Of a stretch of 64,000 bases of DNA, positions 15,600 to 25,103 are shown piece by piece (within the stretch, counting starts at the first letter, position 1; the number at the start of each line of letters is the position of its first letter). The notes beneath the pieces are model-generated. The model was not told where the DNA came from. It saw only the letters and a program-made list of their open reading frames with translations, and ran no database searches. The DNA is from Vibrio sp. 99-8-1 (GTDB lineage: Bacteria > Pseudomonadota > Gammaproteobacteria > Enterobacterales > Vibrionaceae), in contig NZ_VTXE01000019.1 of the NCBI RefSeq assembly GCF_013114595.1, forward strand, positions 1 through 64,000. The letters run 5' to 3'. Both the position numbers and the translations under genes were made by a program.

Positions 15600-16238
15600 T
15601 TACTTAATTTGACTTCGACTAGGGTAGCAGGTTTGGCCTGCAAGCAAAGAGCGAGTAAGTGTTGCTCCCGCCCCAACTATACAACCTTGTTTCAATTCGA
15701 CATTTGGGATAATGGTAGCGTTCGCTCCAATAAATACGTCTGCTTCGGTCTTCACCTGTCCACATAAGGTTGCACAAGGTGCAATATGATTATTCACGCC
15801 AATATTGCAATCATGTTCAACAACGGCAGCAGTATTTATAATGCTATGCTCGCCAATTACTGCACCAGCTTGTACTCTAGCGCCAGACAACACCTGAGTA
15901 CCTTGCATAATCGTAGCATACGAAGAAACCATGGCATCTTCAGCCACCACAGTTGCGAACTTATATCCATTTTCTATATAAAGTTTAGTTAGATGTGCTC
16001 GAACCGTTGATCGCGGCAAAAAACCAATACCGTTGACCAATAAGATATCTTTAATTGAGTACTTAAAAACATCCTTATCAGAGAAAAGCTGTTTCACATT
16101 CGTAAATACCGCTCTTTCATCTACTTTGTCAGGGCTGACTATTGCTAATATTTCACGGTTTTGCTGTCGCAATATATCAGCAAGTACGCTTGCATGCCCA
16201 CCACCACCAATAATAATAATCGGTTTATGACTATCCAC
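15600..16238 (-). CDS. NeuD/PglD/LegH-like left-handed beta-helix acyltransferase
   Basis: A 212-residue sugar O- or N-acyltransferase. The N-terminal domain has the nucleotide-sugar loop IIIIGGGGHASVLAD (about 6-20), and the C-terminal half consists of hexapeptide repeats such as GAVIGEHSIINTAAVVEHDC, with the catalytic histidine in VEHDC (about 138-142). NeuD proteins O-acetylate sialic acids, while PglD and LegH N-acetylate UDP-4-amino sugars. In an operon with a LegC aminotransferase the second role is more likely. Translation starts at GTG (16238), and its first codons overlap the end of neuB by 8 bp, so the two are probably translationally coupled. Confidence 0.85.
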   Translation of the reverse strand: MDSHKPIIIIGGGGHASVLADILRQQNREILAIVSPDKVDERAVFTNVKQLFSDKDVFKYSIKDILLVNGIGFLPRSTVRAHLTKLYIENGYKFATVVAEDAMVSSYATIMQGTQVLSGARVQAGAVIGEHSIINTAAVVEHDCNIGVNNHIAPCATLCGQVKTEADVFIGANATIIPNVELKQGCIVGAGATLTRSLLAGQTCYPSRSQIK

Positions 16239-17304
16239 TGATCAATTCTCCAGCACGGTAAGCTTTATTAGCTTTACAGCCCAATAGCTCCCAATATAAA
16301 TAAGGGGACATACCATAACCTGGACGTTTAACGGTAAGATTGTCTTTGCTGAACATCTCACTAGGACGGATTGGCTTAGAAGCAACCAAACTTTTACGAG
16401 CTACAACTTTATTTTTTATTTCAGATACCGTAGGCGCTTTTATCGGTGACCCCAATGCTTTGTCCACTTGACGAATTGCTTCCGTCATTGCGGTTAACTC
16501 ATTCGGCTCAAGAGAGGCTTTATGGTCAGGACCTTCCATATTTCGATCCAAAGTAAAATGCTTTTCTATAAGAACCGCCCCTCTAGCAACAGCGGCAATT
16601 GGAATCGTAATACCTTCACTATGGTCTGAATAGCCGATAGTAAGATCAAATGCATTAGCAATAGTATCCATCGCTTTTAAGTTAACTTCATCTAATGGAG
16701 CAGGATATTCCGTAGTACAGTGTAGTACAGTCACTTTCTGTTTAAGCTGGCTTTGACCTTCTATCGATGCATATGCTTGTTGAAAAGCTTCAGTACTTGG
16801 TTGTTCATCATTATCAGCAGTATACCCAAATGCTATCACTCCCAACGCCATTTCAATTTCCGCTAGCGTAGCCATACCAGTAGAAACAATAATATCGCAT
16901 CCTGTTCTAGCATGCTCCAGAACCAGTGGAGCATTGGTTAATTCTCCAGAAGGTAATTTAAGACGCTTTAGTCCTAAATCATTAACTAAAAATGCCAAAC
17001 TTTCGGAATCAAATGCTGTAGACAAAAACTCTATACCAAGCTTATTACAGTGTTCAATCAACTTGTGGTGAGCCTGATACGAGAGCTCTAATCGCGTTAG
17101 CATTTGTAATTGAGATTCTTCTTTCTTAGTGTTTTCGACTTGATACTCAGCTTGTTTAGCGGCTTCCGTTACCAAGTTCTTCGCCTTAAATGTCTGGAAC
17201 TTAACAATATCTACACCAGCTTTATACGCGGCATCTACCAGCTCAAATGCTAAGTTTTCATCTCCATTATGGTTAACTCCTGCTTCTGCGATAATTAACG
17301 TCAT
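16231..17304 (-). CDS. neuB: Nonulosonic acid synthase (NeuB/LegI type)
   Basis: A 357-residue enzyme that condenses phosphoenolpyruvate with a hexosamine to make a nine-carbon sugar acid. The N-terminal TIM barrel opens with IAEAGVNHNGD (about 5-15) and contains FQTFKAKNLVT, STAFDSESL, LKLPSGELTN and GYSDHSEG, all family motifs. The C-terminal SAF (antifreeze-like) domain begins near residue 295 with ARKSLVASKPI. For sialic acid the partner is ManNAc; here, with LegC and the dehydratase present, 2,4-diacetamido-2,4,6-trideoxymannose (to legionaminic acid) is more likely. ATG at 17304 is preceded by an in-frame GTG; the ATG was chosen. It lies 7 bp from neuC. Confidence 0.93.
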   Translation of the reverse strand: MTLIIAEAGVNHNGDENLAFELVDAAYKAGVDIVKFQTFKAKNLVTEAAKQAEYQVENTKKEESQLQMLTRLELSYQAHHKLIEHCNKLGIEFLSTAFDSESLAFLVNDLGLKRLKLPSGELTNAPLVLEHARTGCDIIVSTGMATLAEIEMALGVIAFGYTADNDEQPSTEAFQQAYASIEGQSQLKQKVTVLHCTTEYPAPLDEVNLKAMDTIANAFDLTIGYSDHSEGITIPIAAVARGAVLIEKHFTLDRNMEGPDHKASLEPNELTAMTEAIRQVDKALGSPIKAPTVSEIKNKVVARKSLVASKPIRPSEMFSKDNLTVKRPGYGMSPYLYWELLGCKANKAYRAGELISG

Positions 17305-17311
17305 CACTTAC

Positions 17312-18469
17312 TCACTTAATATCATAAAATGTTTTACATGATTCAAATTGCAAGGTTCGAATCATATCAATAACTTGCGAACTAGAATCACCTTGCCCAT
17401 ATGGATTTATTACCACTTCATCATCGACAAGATAATCACGTCTTACCGCACTATTAATCGCTTTAACAATATCATCGGTATTAGCCGCGGCATCAATCAC
17501 GCTTTTCGCGGCTAAACGCCCTTTTTGTCTAACACCAATATTTACCGTGGGCACATCAAACGATGGCACTTCAATAACCCCGCTCGATGAATTTCCAATC
17601 ACTGCGGACGCAAGTTTTATCGCACTCAAGTAACGGACTTGTCCTAATGATGGTATAGCGAATACTCGGTCAGCATTTTTCGCCGCATAAGCTTCTAACA
17701 AAGGAATAATCTGGCGGCCACCATCATCAGCATTGGGATAAGTTAATATCACCTGATGATCTGGAAACTGATCCAACGCTTTTAGTAGTGCACTAAAACT
17801 GGCAGTAGGCTGCTCTTCACCTAAAGTAACCGGATGATATGTAACGACAAAAAATGGGCGCTCTAATGAAAAATTGAGAGAAGAAGAAAGCTCATCAAGC
17901 TCCATGAACTTGCCTCGTTTAAGATGATCAAGCCCAATGGCACCTACATTTCGAACTCTATCAGGATGTTCTCCCAACTGAATCACTCGCTGACGATATT
18001 CATCAGTAGATGTAGCATGTAAATAACTCAGCTTGGTAATGGCATGACGAATTGCATCATCATAAGCCCCTTCGGTTATTTCTCCACCATGAAGATGTAA
18101 AATTGGAATGCGCATAATCATGGCCGTTTGAGCAATAGCAAGCGCTTCAAAACGATCACCCAACAACACCAAAACATCGGGGTTTAACCGAGCTAAAGCA
18201 TCAGAAAACCCAAGCACCCCCAAACCTATGCTTTTAGCTGTCCCTACAGCCGAATCTGATGACAGCAAAATCTCAATTTTTTCATCAATGTGAAAACCAT
18301 CTTGTTCAATTTGCTGATAAGTTTCTCCATGTTCAGGCGACAAGTGCGATCCTGAAACTAAAAGCTGCAATTGCATCTCGTCATCTGCTTGAATGTCTTT
18401 CAGCAACCAAAACAACAAGCCATATTCCGCTCTTGTTCCAGTAAATACGGCAACTTTAATTGTCATCAT
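17312..18469 (-). CDS. neuC: UDP-sugar hydrolysing 2-epimerase (NeuC/LegG type)
   Basis: A 385-residue enzyme of the hydrolysing UDP-GlcNAc 2-epimerase family. The start IKVAVFTGTRAEYGLLF (about 4-20) is the family signature. LVLLGDRFEAL (about 95-105), LHLHGGEITEGA (about 123-134) and GNSSSGVIEVPS (about 286-297) line the active site. It removes UDP from an N-acetyl hexosamine nucleotide while inverting C2, giving the mannose-configured substrate for NeuB. In legionaminic pathways the substrate is the 2,4-diacetamido sugar nucleotide made by the dehydratase, aminotransferase and acetyltransferase of this same operon. Length and motifs look complete. Confidence 0.92.
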   Translation of the reverse strand: MMTIKVAVFTGTRAEYGLLFWLLKDIQADDEMQLQLLVSGSHLSPEHGETYQQIEQDGFHIDEKIEILLSSDSAVGTAKSIGLGVLGFSDALARLNPDVLVLLGDRFEALAIAQTAMIMRIPILHLHGGEITEGAYDDAIRHAITKLSYLHATSTDEYRQRVIQLGEHPDRVRNVGAIGLDHLKRGKFMELDELSSSLNFSLERPFFVVTYHPVTLGEEQPTASFSALLKALDQFPDHQVILTYPNADDGGRQIIPLLEAYAAKNADRVFAIPSLGQVRYLSAIKLASAVIGNSSSGVIEVPSFDVPTVNIGVRQKGRLAAKSVIDAAANTDDIVKAINSAVRRDYLVDDEVVINPYGQGDSSSQVIDMIRTLQFESCKTFYDIK

Positions 18470-18487
18470 TTCGCCTATTGGGTAAGT

Positions 18488-19642
18488 CTAATCACACTTT
18501 ACAGGTGAACTTGGTAAATTAATCAAATGCGCTTCAATATATTCAGAATGCGTCAAATCCCCTCGCATCGCACCAGAAAACATAGGTAAACGATGCATCA
18601 ACTGCCAGATAGGCCGAGTCATAACACCGGCGTTATTTGTCTGCTCTAATAGCAAGTTCCTGCTCTCTGCATCAGGGCATAGAATTGCATTTAACCAATA
18701 GTTCGACTGAGCATATTCTGGCTCAACGACAAACTGATAGTCACTTCCAGTAAATAGCGCTTGATACTGATGGGCAAGCTCTCTTTTCTGTTTTAAATAA
18801 TGCGGCAAGGATTCCATCTGCGCGCAACCCAATGCGGCATTGAGGTTTGGCATTCGGTAGTTAAAACCGGGTTCATCATGATAAAACTCAAACGGGTGCG
18901 GAACCTTCGCTGTTGTCGTGACATATTTTGTTTTATTTCCTAGCGCTTCATCGTGACACAACACCATCCCACCGCCGCCGGTAGTAATAATTTTATTACC
19001 ATTAAAACTAACCGCAGCTAAGTCACCAATAGTACCCGTGTGTTTTCCTTTATAAAAAGAGCCCAAACTTTCAGCAGCATCTTCTACTAATGCAATTTTC
19101 CATCTGCGACACACGGTAAGCAGCTCATCTAATTCAACTGGATGACCAAAGGTGTGCATAGGCACAACAGCAGAAATTTTTTGACCTGTTGATTTATGAA
19201 CACAGCCGTCTTCTGTCGTCACTGCAAACTCATCAAGATAAGTTTCTAACGCTTTTGGGCAAAGCCCTAAACTAACAGGTGACACATCAACAAATACAGG
19301 CTCAGCTCCCATGTGATATAACGCATTACACGTAGCAACGAATGTCAGTGCTTGAGTAATAACTAAATCACCTCGCTGAACACCTGCCATATACAAAGCA
19401 GCGTGCAAGGCCGCGGTACCATTAACAGTTGCAACGGCTTTTGCCGCGCCAGTATAAGCTTCTATTTTTTTCTCAAAATCGTCTACAAATTTGCCGACAC
19501 TGGATACAAAAGTGCTCTCAATGGTTTCCATTACATAGTTTTTCTCATTGCCTGAAAAACTGGGCGCATGTAAAGGAATAAACTCTTTAGTAGAGTATGT
19601 CTCTTGTACAAAATCAACAATGCGTTTAGCGGTTATAGTCAT
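18488..19642 (-). CDS. legC: LegC-family sugar aminotransferase
   Basis: A 384-residue PLP-dependent DegT/DnrJ/EryC1 aminotransferase. VNGTAALHAALYMAG (about 73-87) binds the cofactor phosphate, LVEDAAESLGSFY (about 186-198) carries the aspartate over the pyridine ring, and SFNGNKIITTGGGGM (about 213-227) holds the Schiff-base lysine. The opening FIPLHAPSFSGNEKNYV matches the LegC subgroup that aminates C4 of the 4-keto-6-deoxy sugar nucleotide on the way to bacillosamine and legionaminic acid. It follows the dehydratase gene with 9 bp between them. The subgroup call rests on motif recall; other 4-aminotransferases are close. Confidence 0.87.
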   Translation of the reverse strand: MTITAKRIVDFVQETYSTKEFIPLHAPSFSGNEKNYVMETIESTFVSSVGKFVDDFEKKIEAYTGAAKAVATVNGTAALHAALYMAGVQRGDLVITQALTFVATCNALYHMGAEPVFVDVSPVSLGLCPKALETYLDEFAVTTEDGCVHKSTGQKISAVVPMHTFGHPVELDELLTVCRRWKIALVEDAAESLGSFYKGKHTGTIGDLAAVSFNGNKIITTGGGGMVLCHDEALGNKTKYVTTTAKVPHPFEFYHDEPGFNYRMPNLNAALGCAQMESLPHYLKQKRELAHQYQALFTGSDYQFVVEPEYAQSNYWLNAILCPDAESRNLLLEQTNNAGVMTRPIWQLMHRLPMFSGAMRGDLTHSEYIEAHLINLPSSPVKCD

Positions 19643-19651
19643 TACTTCTCA

Positions 19652-20842
19652 CTACATTTTGCTGTCTAAGTATTTACCCGTTTCTTTATGTCCAAAATCT
19701 GGAATCATCTTAAAGAAAAGCTCGACAATCTGCTCTTTAGTCCACTCTTTGTTCTCTTTCATATCAGCGATCTGCTTTTCAAATAAAGCAAGTAATTGAG
19801 AGTCATATAGAGGGTCATTCTTGATAATGCCTAAGTTTTGGAATCGTTCCATATCCAATACTTCACTATCAGTAAAAAATTCTTCGAAATCTTTTTCACC
19901 TGTCGTATCACTCGCGGTAAATAGGCAGGGCCATTTGCCTTGCTCAGGCAAGGTTTTCGCTAGCTCTCTCGCCTCTTCTTCCGATGAGCACAAATACGGC
20001 TGGTAACCTCTTTGCTTTAGGTATTTTATCGCAATGTCTGCAAAAGAGATTAAATGCAAAGCTTCGCTGAGCTTAGGAAAGAAAATGTCTCTGTTTTCAC
20101 CAAAAATACAAGACATTAAACATAGCTCACCTGACTCTTGAGGTGTCACGAAATAGCGCTTTATATCATTAGGAGCAACAATAGGTTGATTCTTCTGTAG
20201 TCTTTGATTAAACCCATGCAATAAAGAGCCATCTGAAAAGGCAACGTTAGCGAAACGAGCTGTTGAGATGGTTATCTGCTCACTTTTACGCATTAGGAAC
20301 ATTTCCATAATACGCTTCGATGCGCCCATCATATTGACAGGGTTGGCTGCTTTGTCTGTTGATACACAAAAATATTTTTTAACACCGGACTGAATCGATT
20401 GTTGAATGGTTTTGTCGGTGTTAAAAACATTAACATCGATCATACGCATCAAAGTGAATGGGTCTTTTTCACTGCGAACATGTTTTAGAGCTGAGAGGTT
20501 CAGCACATAGTCATATTCACCATCGGATTTGATGAAAGCATCATATTCGGTAGAACCAATATCTAATGCAAACGTTTGAAAATCTCCCCCAATATAGCCA
20601 AATGAACTTCGAATATCTCGAACCAGCTCAACCATATTGTTTTCACTAATATCCACAACATGCAATTTTTGAGGGTTACGTTTAAATATCTCTTTAGTGA
20701 CAGCTTGGCCAATAGAGCCGGCACCACCTAACACCAAAAATTTAGATGTTGACACCTCAGCTCTTAGTGCTTTTTCGTTATCACTAATGTCTTTTTCAAA
20801 CAGAGCATCAGAGCGACCAATCAATGACAAATATGCGTTCAT
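19652..20842 (-). CDS. Nucleotide-sugar 4,6-dehydratase (Polysacc_synt_2 family, LegB role)
   Basis: A 396-residue extended SDR of the polysaccharide biosynthesis (CapD/FlaA1) type. The cofactor loop is LVLGGAGSIGQAV (about 36-48), LNLSALKHVRSEKDP (about 119-133) is strongly conserved in the family, and CVSTDKAANPVNMMGASK (about 162-179) holds the S/T-D/M-K catalytic set. It should turn UDP-GlcNAc (or GDP-GlcNAc, given the PtmE-like gene) into the 4-keto-6-deoxy sugar, the first committed step. It is the promoter-proximal gene of the nine-gene minus-strand operon. The 116-bp space to the divergent glycosyltransferase must contain the operon promoter, though no strong -10/-35 pair or JUMPstart motif stands out. 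Confidence 0.85.
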   Translation of the reverse strand: MNAYLSLIGRSDALFEKDISDNEKALRAEVSTSKFLVLGGAGSIGQAVTKEIFKRNPQKLHVVDISENNMVELVRDIRSSFGYIGGDFQTFALDIGSTEYDAFIKSDGEYDYVLNLSALKHVRSEKDPFTLMRMIDVNVFNTDKTIQQSIQSGVKKYFCVSTDKAANPVNMMGASKRIMEMFLMRKSEQITISTARFANVAFSDGSLLHGFNQRLQKNQPIVAPNDIKRYFVTPQESGELCLMSCIFGENRDIFFPKLSEALHLISFADIAIKYLKQRGYQPYLCSSEEEARELAKTLPEQGKWPCLFTASDTTGEKDFEEFFTDSEVLDMERFQNLGIIKNDPLYDSQLLALFEKQIADMKENKEWTKEQIVELFFKMIPDFGHKETGKYLDSKM

Positions 20843-21027
20843 AGTTTCAATTACTTCAATTCGTTTGCTAGATTTTAAACCATGCCTATCAATGGTGAAA
20901 GGATAACACTAAAAAAGTTAGTTCTATCATTCGGTAAACCGTCCTAGTTCAACCTATCATGCTAGTATTTCACCAGTTTTCCGTACATAATTATCAACAT
21001 CATCAACAACCATTATTTAATAATTTT

Positions 21028-22254
21028 ATGCATTTTCTGTTTCACTCGCTATCCCTAACTTCCTCGGGAGGAAGCCGAGTCACCACCAACTTGAGCAACT
21101 ATCTTGTTGAAGAGGGACATCAAGTATCTATTATCATCGATCGAAATAGAATAGCATTCCCACTACATAAAGATGTGAAGGTTTACCACCTTAAAACCTT
21201 CACGATTAAAGATGTAACCCCTAAAGTTGTCGGTGATACCTCTCATTTTCAAAAACATGTAGCAACCAAAAGTGCAAAAAAGAAGAAGCAAAAACTGAGA
21301 GAAAAATACAAGGTCATAGAGAGTATTAATGAGTGGAAAAAGTACTTATTAAAACTGTTTACCTTTCCAACAAAATACTTTTTAGTTAAAAATTTCACCC
21401 AAAGAAATCATATTGATATTGTATTATGTGGTAATATTTATTACTTCTTGGAGCATTATTCTTTTTATTCAAACCAAAACCTTTGTGTTGTTCTCCATAA
21501 TTCCCCTAAACAAGTTTTTATTGATCGCACGGTTAAGTCATTGCGCCCTATCAATAAAATATTCCAAGATATTCAATGCATTGGTGTTTCCGAGGGCGTA
21601 TCACGTGAAATGAATATGCTCTATCCTGCACTAACAAAAAGAACTAAAACTATTTACAACCCCGTTGATATTGCTGCTATCAGAGAATTATCAACCGGAA
21701 GACTATCTGATTTTTTCATTAAAAATGATTACATCATTTCTGTATCTTCTCTCGCACCTGGAAAAAGAATTGAAAGAACTATAAGAGCATTTAGCCAATT
21801 GAATGATGAACAGTTATATTTGGTTATATTAGGTAAAGGACCAGAAGAGCCGAAACTAAAACAGCTTGCAGAAAATTTAGGGATTGAAGAACGCGTAATA
21901 TTTAAAGGATTTGTTGAAAACCCCCTCCCCTATATGGCCCATGCTGAACTCTTATCCTTCACATCAGATTATGAAGGGATGGGGATGGTACTGATTGAAG
22001 CATTAGCTTGTAATACCCCCGTAGTTAGCACTAATTGCCCTAGCGGACCAAGTGAAATACTTACAGGTGAATTACAAAAGTACTTAATAGACATTACTGG
22101 CAGAGATGAGAATGATATTGTTGAAGATATCACTATTGCTATGTCTTCAATGTTAGCCAATAAACCGATGATTACTGATGACCACCTAAAACCTTTTGAC
22201 CGCGCAAACATTATCAGTCAATGGGAAGAGGTGGCCACCAAATCGATGTATTAA
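21028..22254 (+). CDS. GT4-family glycosyltransferase
   Basis: A GT-B enzyme of 408 residues from the ATG at 21028. An upstream in-frame ATG at 20959 would add 23 residues, but the fold begins at MHFLFHSLSLTSSGGSRV, with the SSGGS loop that usually opens these proteins, so the later start is preferred; neither has a clear Shine-Dalgarno site. The C-terminal half has SVSSLAPGKRIERTIRAF and SFTSDYEGMGMVLIEALAC, the latter with the E-x7-E pair for nucleotide-sugar binding. It diverges from the nonulosonate operon and is very AT-rich, with runs of lysines near residues 80-100. Specificity is unknown; a role in O-antigen or capsule assembly is inferred from position. Confidence 0.83.
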   Translation: MHFLFHSLSLTSSGGSRVTTNLSNYLVEEGHQVSIIIDRNRIAFPLHKDVKVYHLKTFTIKDVTPKVVGDTSHFQKHVATKSAKKKKQKLREKYKVIESINEWKKYLLKLFTFPTKYFLVKNFTQRNHIDIVLCGNIYYFLEHYSFYSNQNLCVVLHNSPKQVFIDRTVKSLRPINKIFQDIQCIGVSEGVSREMNMLYPALTKRTKTIYNPVDIAAIRELSTGRLSDFFIKNDYIISVSSLAPGKRIERTIRAFSQLNDEQLYLVILGKGPEEPKLKQLAENLGIEERVIFKGFVENPLPYMAHAELLSFTSDYEGMGMVLIEALACNTPVVSTNCPSGPSEILTGELQKYLIDITGRDENDIVEDITIAMSSMLANKPMITDDHLKPFDRANIISQWEEVATKSMY

Positions 22255-22257
22255 ACG

Positions 22258-24123
22258 TTACTTATTAAAGCGGCTTACATGCTCTAAGGCATCGTTTAGC
22301 TGCTTATAGTTAATTTCTCCGCCTTTTATCTCTCTATTGGTTTTGTCCATCAGTTGGTAAGCACCGCTAATCTTCACTTCTAAAATGCTTTCATCGCTTA
22401 CCACGGCATAACCCCCATAACTTGAAGATAGAGTCCAATCTCGTTTCACTGGTGACGCTAGCAAGTCTTCACCAACAGAGTAATCTGCTAGCTCACTCGT
22501 TACCCCAAGATAATTCTTCATAAATGTAGGAACAACATCTTGATGACTGGTGAGTGCATCCGCAGGCCAAAGCATGCTATTGGCGCTAATTTTCGGGCCA
22601 AATATAGCGAAAGGCACCTTGATTTGGGCATCAGTAAAATTACTATTGTGACCCCAAAAATTCAGCTTATTATCATTCAATTCTTGAGCATGATCGCCAG
22701 TGATGATTACAACCGTATTATCGAGATCACCGCTTTGCTTCAACTTATCCAACACTCGTTTCATCTGGCTATCAACAAAGTGAGCACTGGTTTTATAACG
22801 ATTAAAGAACTCTGTCGTATCTGTGTCATTATTCAATTTTAGATAGTTAAGGGTTTTCAGATAAGGCTCGAACTTATTTGGGTAGTCATCAGGAAAATCA
22901 TAGCCATGGGGCGCATCATAAAATAAAAACGAGAAGGTCGGTTTCGTTTTATCTTTTTGATCATACCAAGCTAACCAATCATTGGTTAAATCAATATCTA
23001 ACTCAGATGGTCGGCCACCTTCCGAGCCATCTACTCGTAAATCCGCCACATTGGTGAATACCGTTTTATCAAACTCTGGCGATCTCAGTTGGGCCGCAGA
23101 AAAAATGCCCAAATTATAATTTAGCTGCTGAAGCCTATCGATAAATAACGGTGCTTTTTGGTTTGCCAGAAAGCCGTGCCAATAAGTACCAGGAACACCA
23201 TAAAACAAACCAAAAATACCCGTTCGAGTCGAGTTACCCGTCGACATATGGTTATTGAATATAATGCCATCTTGTTCTTCTACTACTGCCCATGTATTAG
23301 GGGTAATCTCAGCATTAAAGGTATCGGCGCGCCATGAGTCCACCACCAACCAAAGAATATTCACTGGCTTTTCTACTGGCTCAGTTTGCAAAGGATTTAA
23401 TGGGTAGTGTAAATCGCTCTTTCGATCCATTTTCATCGACTGTTGGCGCTTTAACGCTTCTTCATCAATCCAGCCGTACTTACGCATCAATTTATTGGAA
23501 GTAGCCGGCTGGAAAAGAGGCAGATATCGCTTAACGACCGTAACAGGCTGGTAGGCGTGTGCAGCAGCCCAGATATGGATACCATTTGTCGCCAATAGAG
23601 CCAAAAAAGTCACAAATGCAAACTTTCGTCCAAGCTTATGTTGTGTGATCACTGGTTGACCATCTAGCCAGCGTACTAACATCCACTGACTCACTAACAA
23701 TGCCGCGACACCTCCAATCACCATCGCCCAAGTAACCAGTGGAAAGCTTACAATCTGCCCAGATAAAATCATATTGACCACAACAAAGTTAATATGAAAA
23801 CGGTACTGAGCAAACACAATGGTATCGATGAATAGAACCGCGATACCAATGGAGGCAATGAGACTTTGCACCAGCCTACGACTGCGAGTGGGGAGAAACA
23901 GAAACGGAATGCTAATCAACCCAACCACAGCAGACAGCAATACCATTTGGCTAAACGTACCTGCAAAAATAAACACTATTGCCTGAATATCACTAGGGAA
24001 CTCTGGCAAGAATGCAAAGTAGCGACTCGATATAGCCATGGCGACCAAAGCATTAATAAGGATAAGCCACCCATGAGAGTGTAACTTCTGTTTAAACGAA
24101 AGCTTGTTCAATGTTTTCTCCAC
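22258..24123 (-). CDS. DUF3413/sulfatase-fold inner-membrane protein (YejM/PbgA-like)
   Basis: A 621-residue protein with five predicted N-terminal membrane helices within about residues 15-195 (DUF3413 region) and a periplasmic alkaline-phosphatase-fold domain from about 245. WLVVDSWRADTF is the first metal-site block, GNSTRTGIFG holds the threonine in the nucleophile position and VIITGDHAQELND the second metal block. YejM/PbgA of enterobacteria has this layout and controls LPS synthesis through LapB and FtsH. Whether this copy does that or modifies a glycan with phosphoethanolamine-like chemistry is open; the DxxR and GDH blocks look complete. Translation appears to start at GTG (24123). 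It converges on the glycosyltransferase gene with 3 bp between stops. Confidence 0.82.
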   Translation of the reverse strand: MEKTLNKLSFKQKLHSHGWLILINALVAMAISSRYFAFLPEFPSDIQAIVFIFAGTFSQMVLLSAVVGLISIPFLFLPTRSRRLVQSLIASIGIAVLFIDTIVFAQYRFHINFVVVNMILSGQIVSFPLVTWAMVIGGVAALLVSQWMLVRWLDGQPVITQHKLGRKFAFVTFLALLATNGIHIWAAAHAYQPVTVVKRYLPLFQPATSNKLMRKYGWIDEEALKRQQSMKMDRKSDLHYPLNPLQTEPVEKPVNILWLVVDSWRADTFNAEITPNTWAVVEEQDGIIFNNHMSTGNSTRTGIFGLFYGVPGTYWHGFLANQKAPLFIDRLQQLNYNLGIFSAAQLRSPEFDKTVFTNVADLRVDGSEGGRPSELDIDLTNDWLAWYDQKDKTKPTFSFLFYDAPHGYDFPDDYPNKFEPYLKTLNYLKLNNDTDTTEFFNRYKTSAHFVDSQMKRVLDKLKQSGDLDNTVVIITGDHAQELNDNKLNFWGHNSNFTDAQIKVPFAIFGPKISANSMLWPADALTSHQDVVPTFMKNYLGVTSELADYSVGEDLLASPVKRDWTLSSSYGGYAVVSDESILEVKISGAYQLMDKTNREIKGGEINYKQLNDALEHVSRFNK

Positions 24124-24177
24124 GAAACCTGATCAATAAAAAATCATACGACACAAAAAGATCAATCCAAAAATAAG

Positions 24178-24885
24178 TTACTCTTCAGAGTGGTAACCTA
24201 TCAACAGTTGCTCAAAATCACTCTCTTGCCAGCAAATATCTCTTTTATTTTTTTCTTTATAGAATGACCGCTTTAATCGACTAAGGTTCGATTCTTTCCA
24301 AGAATCCCCCTCCTTAACACCACATTTATCAAAATCAATCAACCAAACGACACTATTGTTATCCACCAGAATATTATGAATATTGAGATCAGTGTGATTA
24401 ACCTGCAGATCATGCATTTTTCTGATCTCCTTTCCTATTGATTGGTACAGTATGTTAGATAAAGGCTCTCTCTCCAATATCGAGACTAAATCATCCGTAT
24501 TGGGGATTTTTTCACTTAACAGATCCGCTTGATAACAAAATGTCCGTTTTACTACTCTAGCAGCAATAGGCTTAGGGACATTAGCCCCACCATCAGCAAG
24601 CTTAGCCAACAATTGGAACTCTCGATACGCTCGGCTATTCTTCCAGCCAAAGAACAGATAATGGTCACTCACAATCTTGCCAAACAAGCCACCACGTCGA
24701 TAATGACGAAGCGCTGCTTGAATGCCAGCTAGCTGAATAAACCAAGTGGTCCCTCGCCCCTGTGCTGCACCAATAACACGGTCTTGATGATGCCAATAAT
24801 CAATATCAAAACTCTGCTCAACAGCCGAAGCTAATAACTTATCATCATACCAAATACGTAATTTGGGCTGCTTAATTTCGTTCAT
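24178..24885 (-). CDS. kdkA: 3-deoxy-D-manno-octulosonic acid (Kdo) kinase
   Basis: A 235-residue kinase that phosphorylates O4 of the single Kdo residue of the lipid A-Kdo core in Vibrio and Haemophilus type LPS. RGTTWFIQ and RHYRRGGLFGKIV near residues 44-74 are characteristic of KdkA, and the protein-kinase-like catalytic loop is VNHTDLNIHNILVD (about 160-173) followed by WLIDFDKCGV with the metal-binding DFD. It belongs with the LPS-core transferases that follow. An in-frame TTG two codons upstream exists; the ATG at 24885 was chosen. The product acts on the cytoplasmic face of the inner membrane. Confidence 0.9.
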   Translation of the reverse strand: MNEIKQPKLRIWYDDKLLASAVEQSFDIDYWHHQDRVIGAAQGRGTTWFIQLAGIQAALRHYRRGGLFGKIVSDHYLFFGWKNSRAYREFQLLAKLADGGANVPKPIAARVVKRTFCYQADLLSEKIPNTDDLVSILEREPLSNILYQSIGKEIRKMHDLQVNHTDLNIHNILVDNNSVVWLIDFDKCGVKEGDSWKESNLSRLKRSFYKEKNKRDICWQESDFEQLLIGYHSEE

Positions 24886-25046
24886 TATCAAACCAGTATA
24901 TTTATCTATTCTATTGGCAGTTCATCTATAATGGACGCCTGCCAGTTGAGAAGCTTCATTCTACAGTTATCACTCACATTCTCAAATATGCCATCTTTAT
25001 TGAATAGTACGTTGCTATTTCCCATTGGTATTAACCCGTCAATATC

Positions 25047-25075
25047 TTGAAGTTGCAACACTATCGCTGCATAAT
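25047..25075 (+). promoter_or_regulatory. Putative sigma-70 promoter for the GT9-GT2 core operon
   Basis: TTGAAG (25047-25052) and CATAAT (25070-25075) are separated by 17 bp, 28 bp upstream of the chosen ATG at 25104. The match is good but untested. Confidence 0.5.
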
Positions 25076-25103
25076 CCTTGAGACACCGAATCTGGAACTA
25101 ATC

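Noticed and set aside
20843..20958. A JUMPstart/ops element for RfaH control of the glycan operon.
   Set aside because: I looked for GGCGGTAG and its complement near the operon starts and did not find it.
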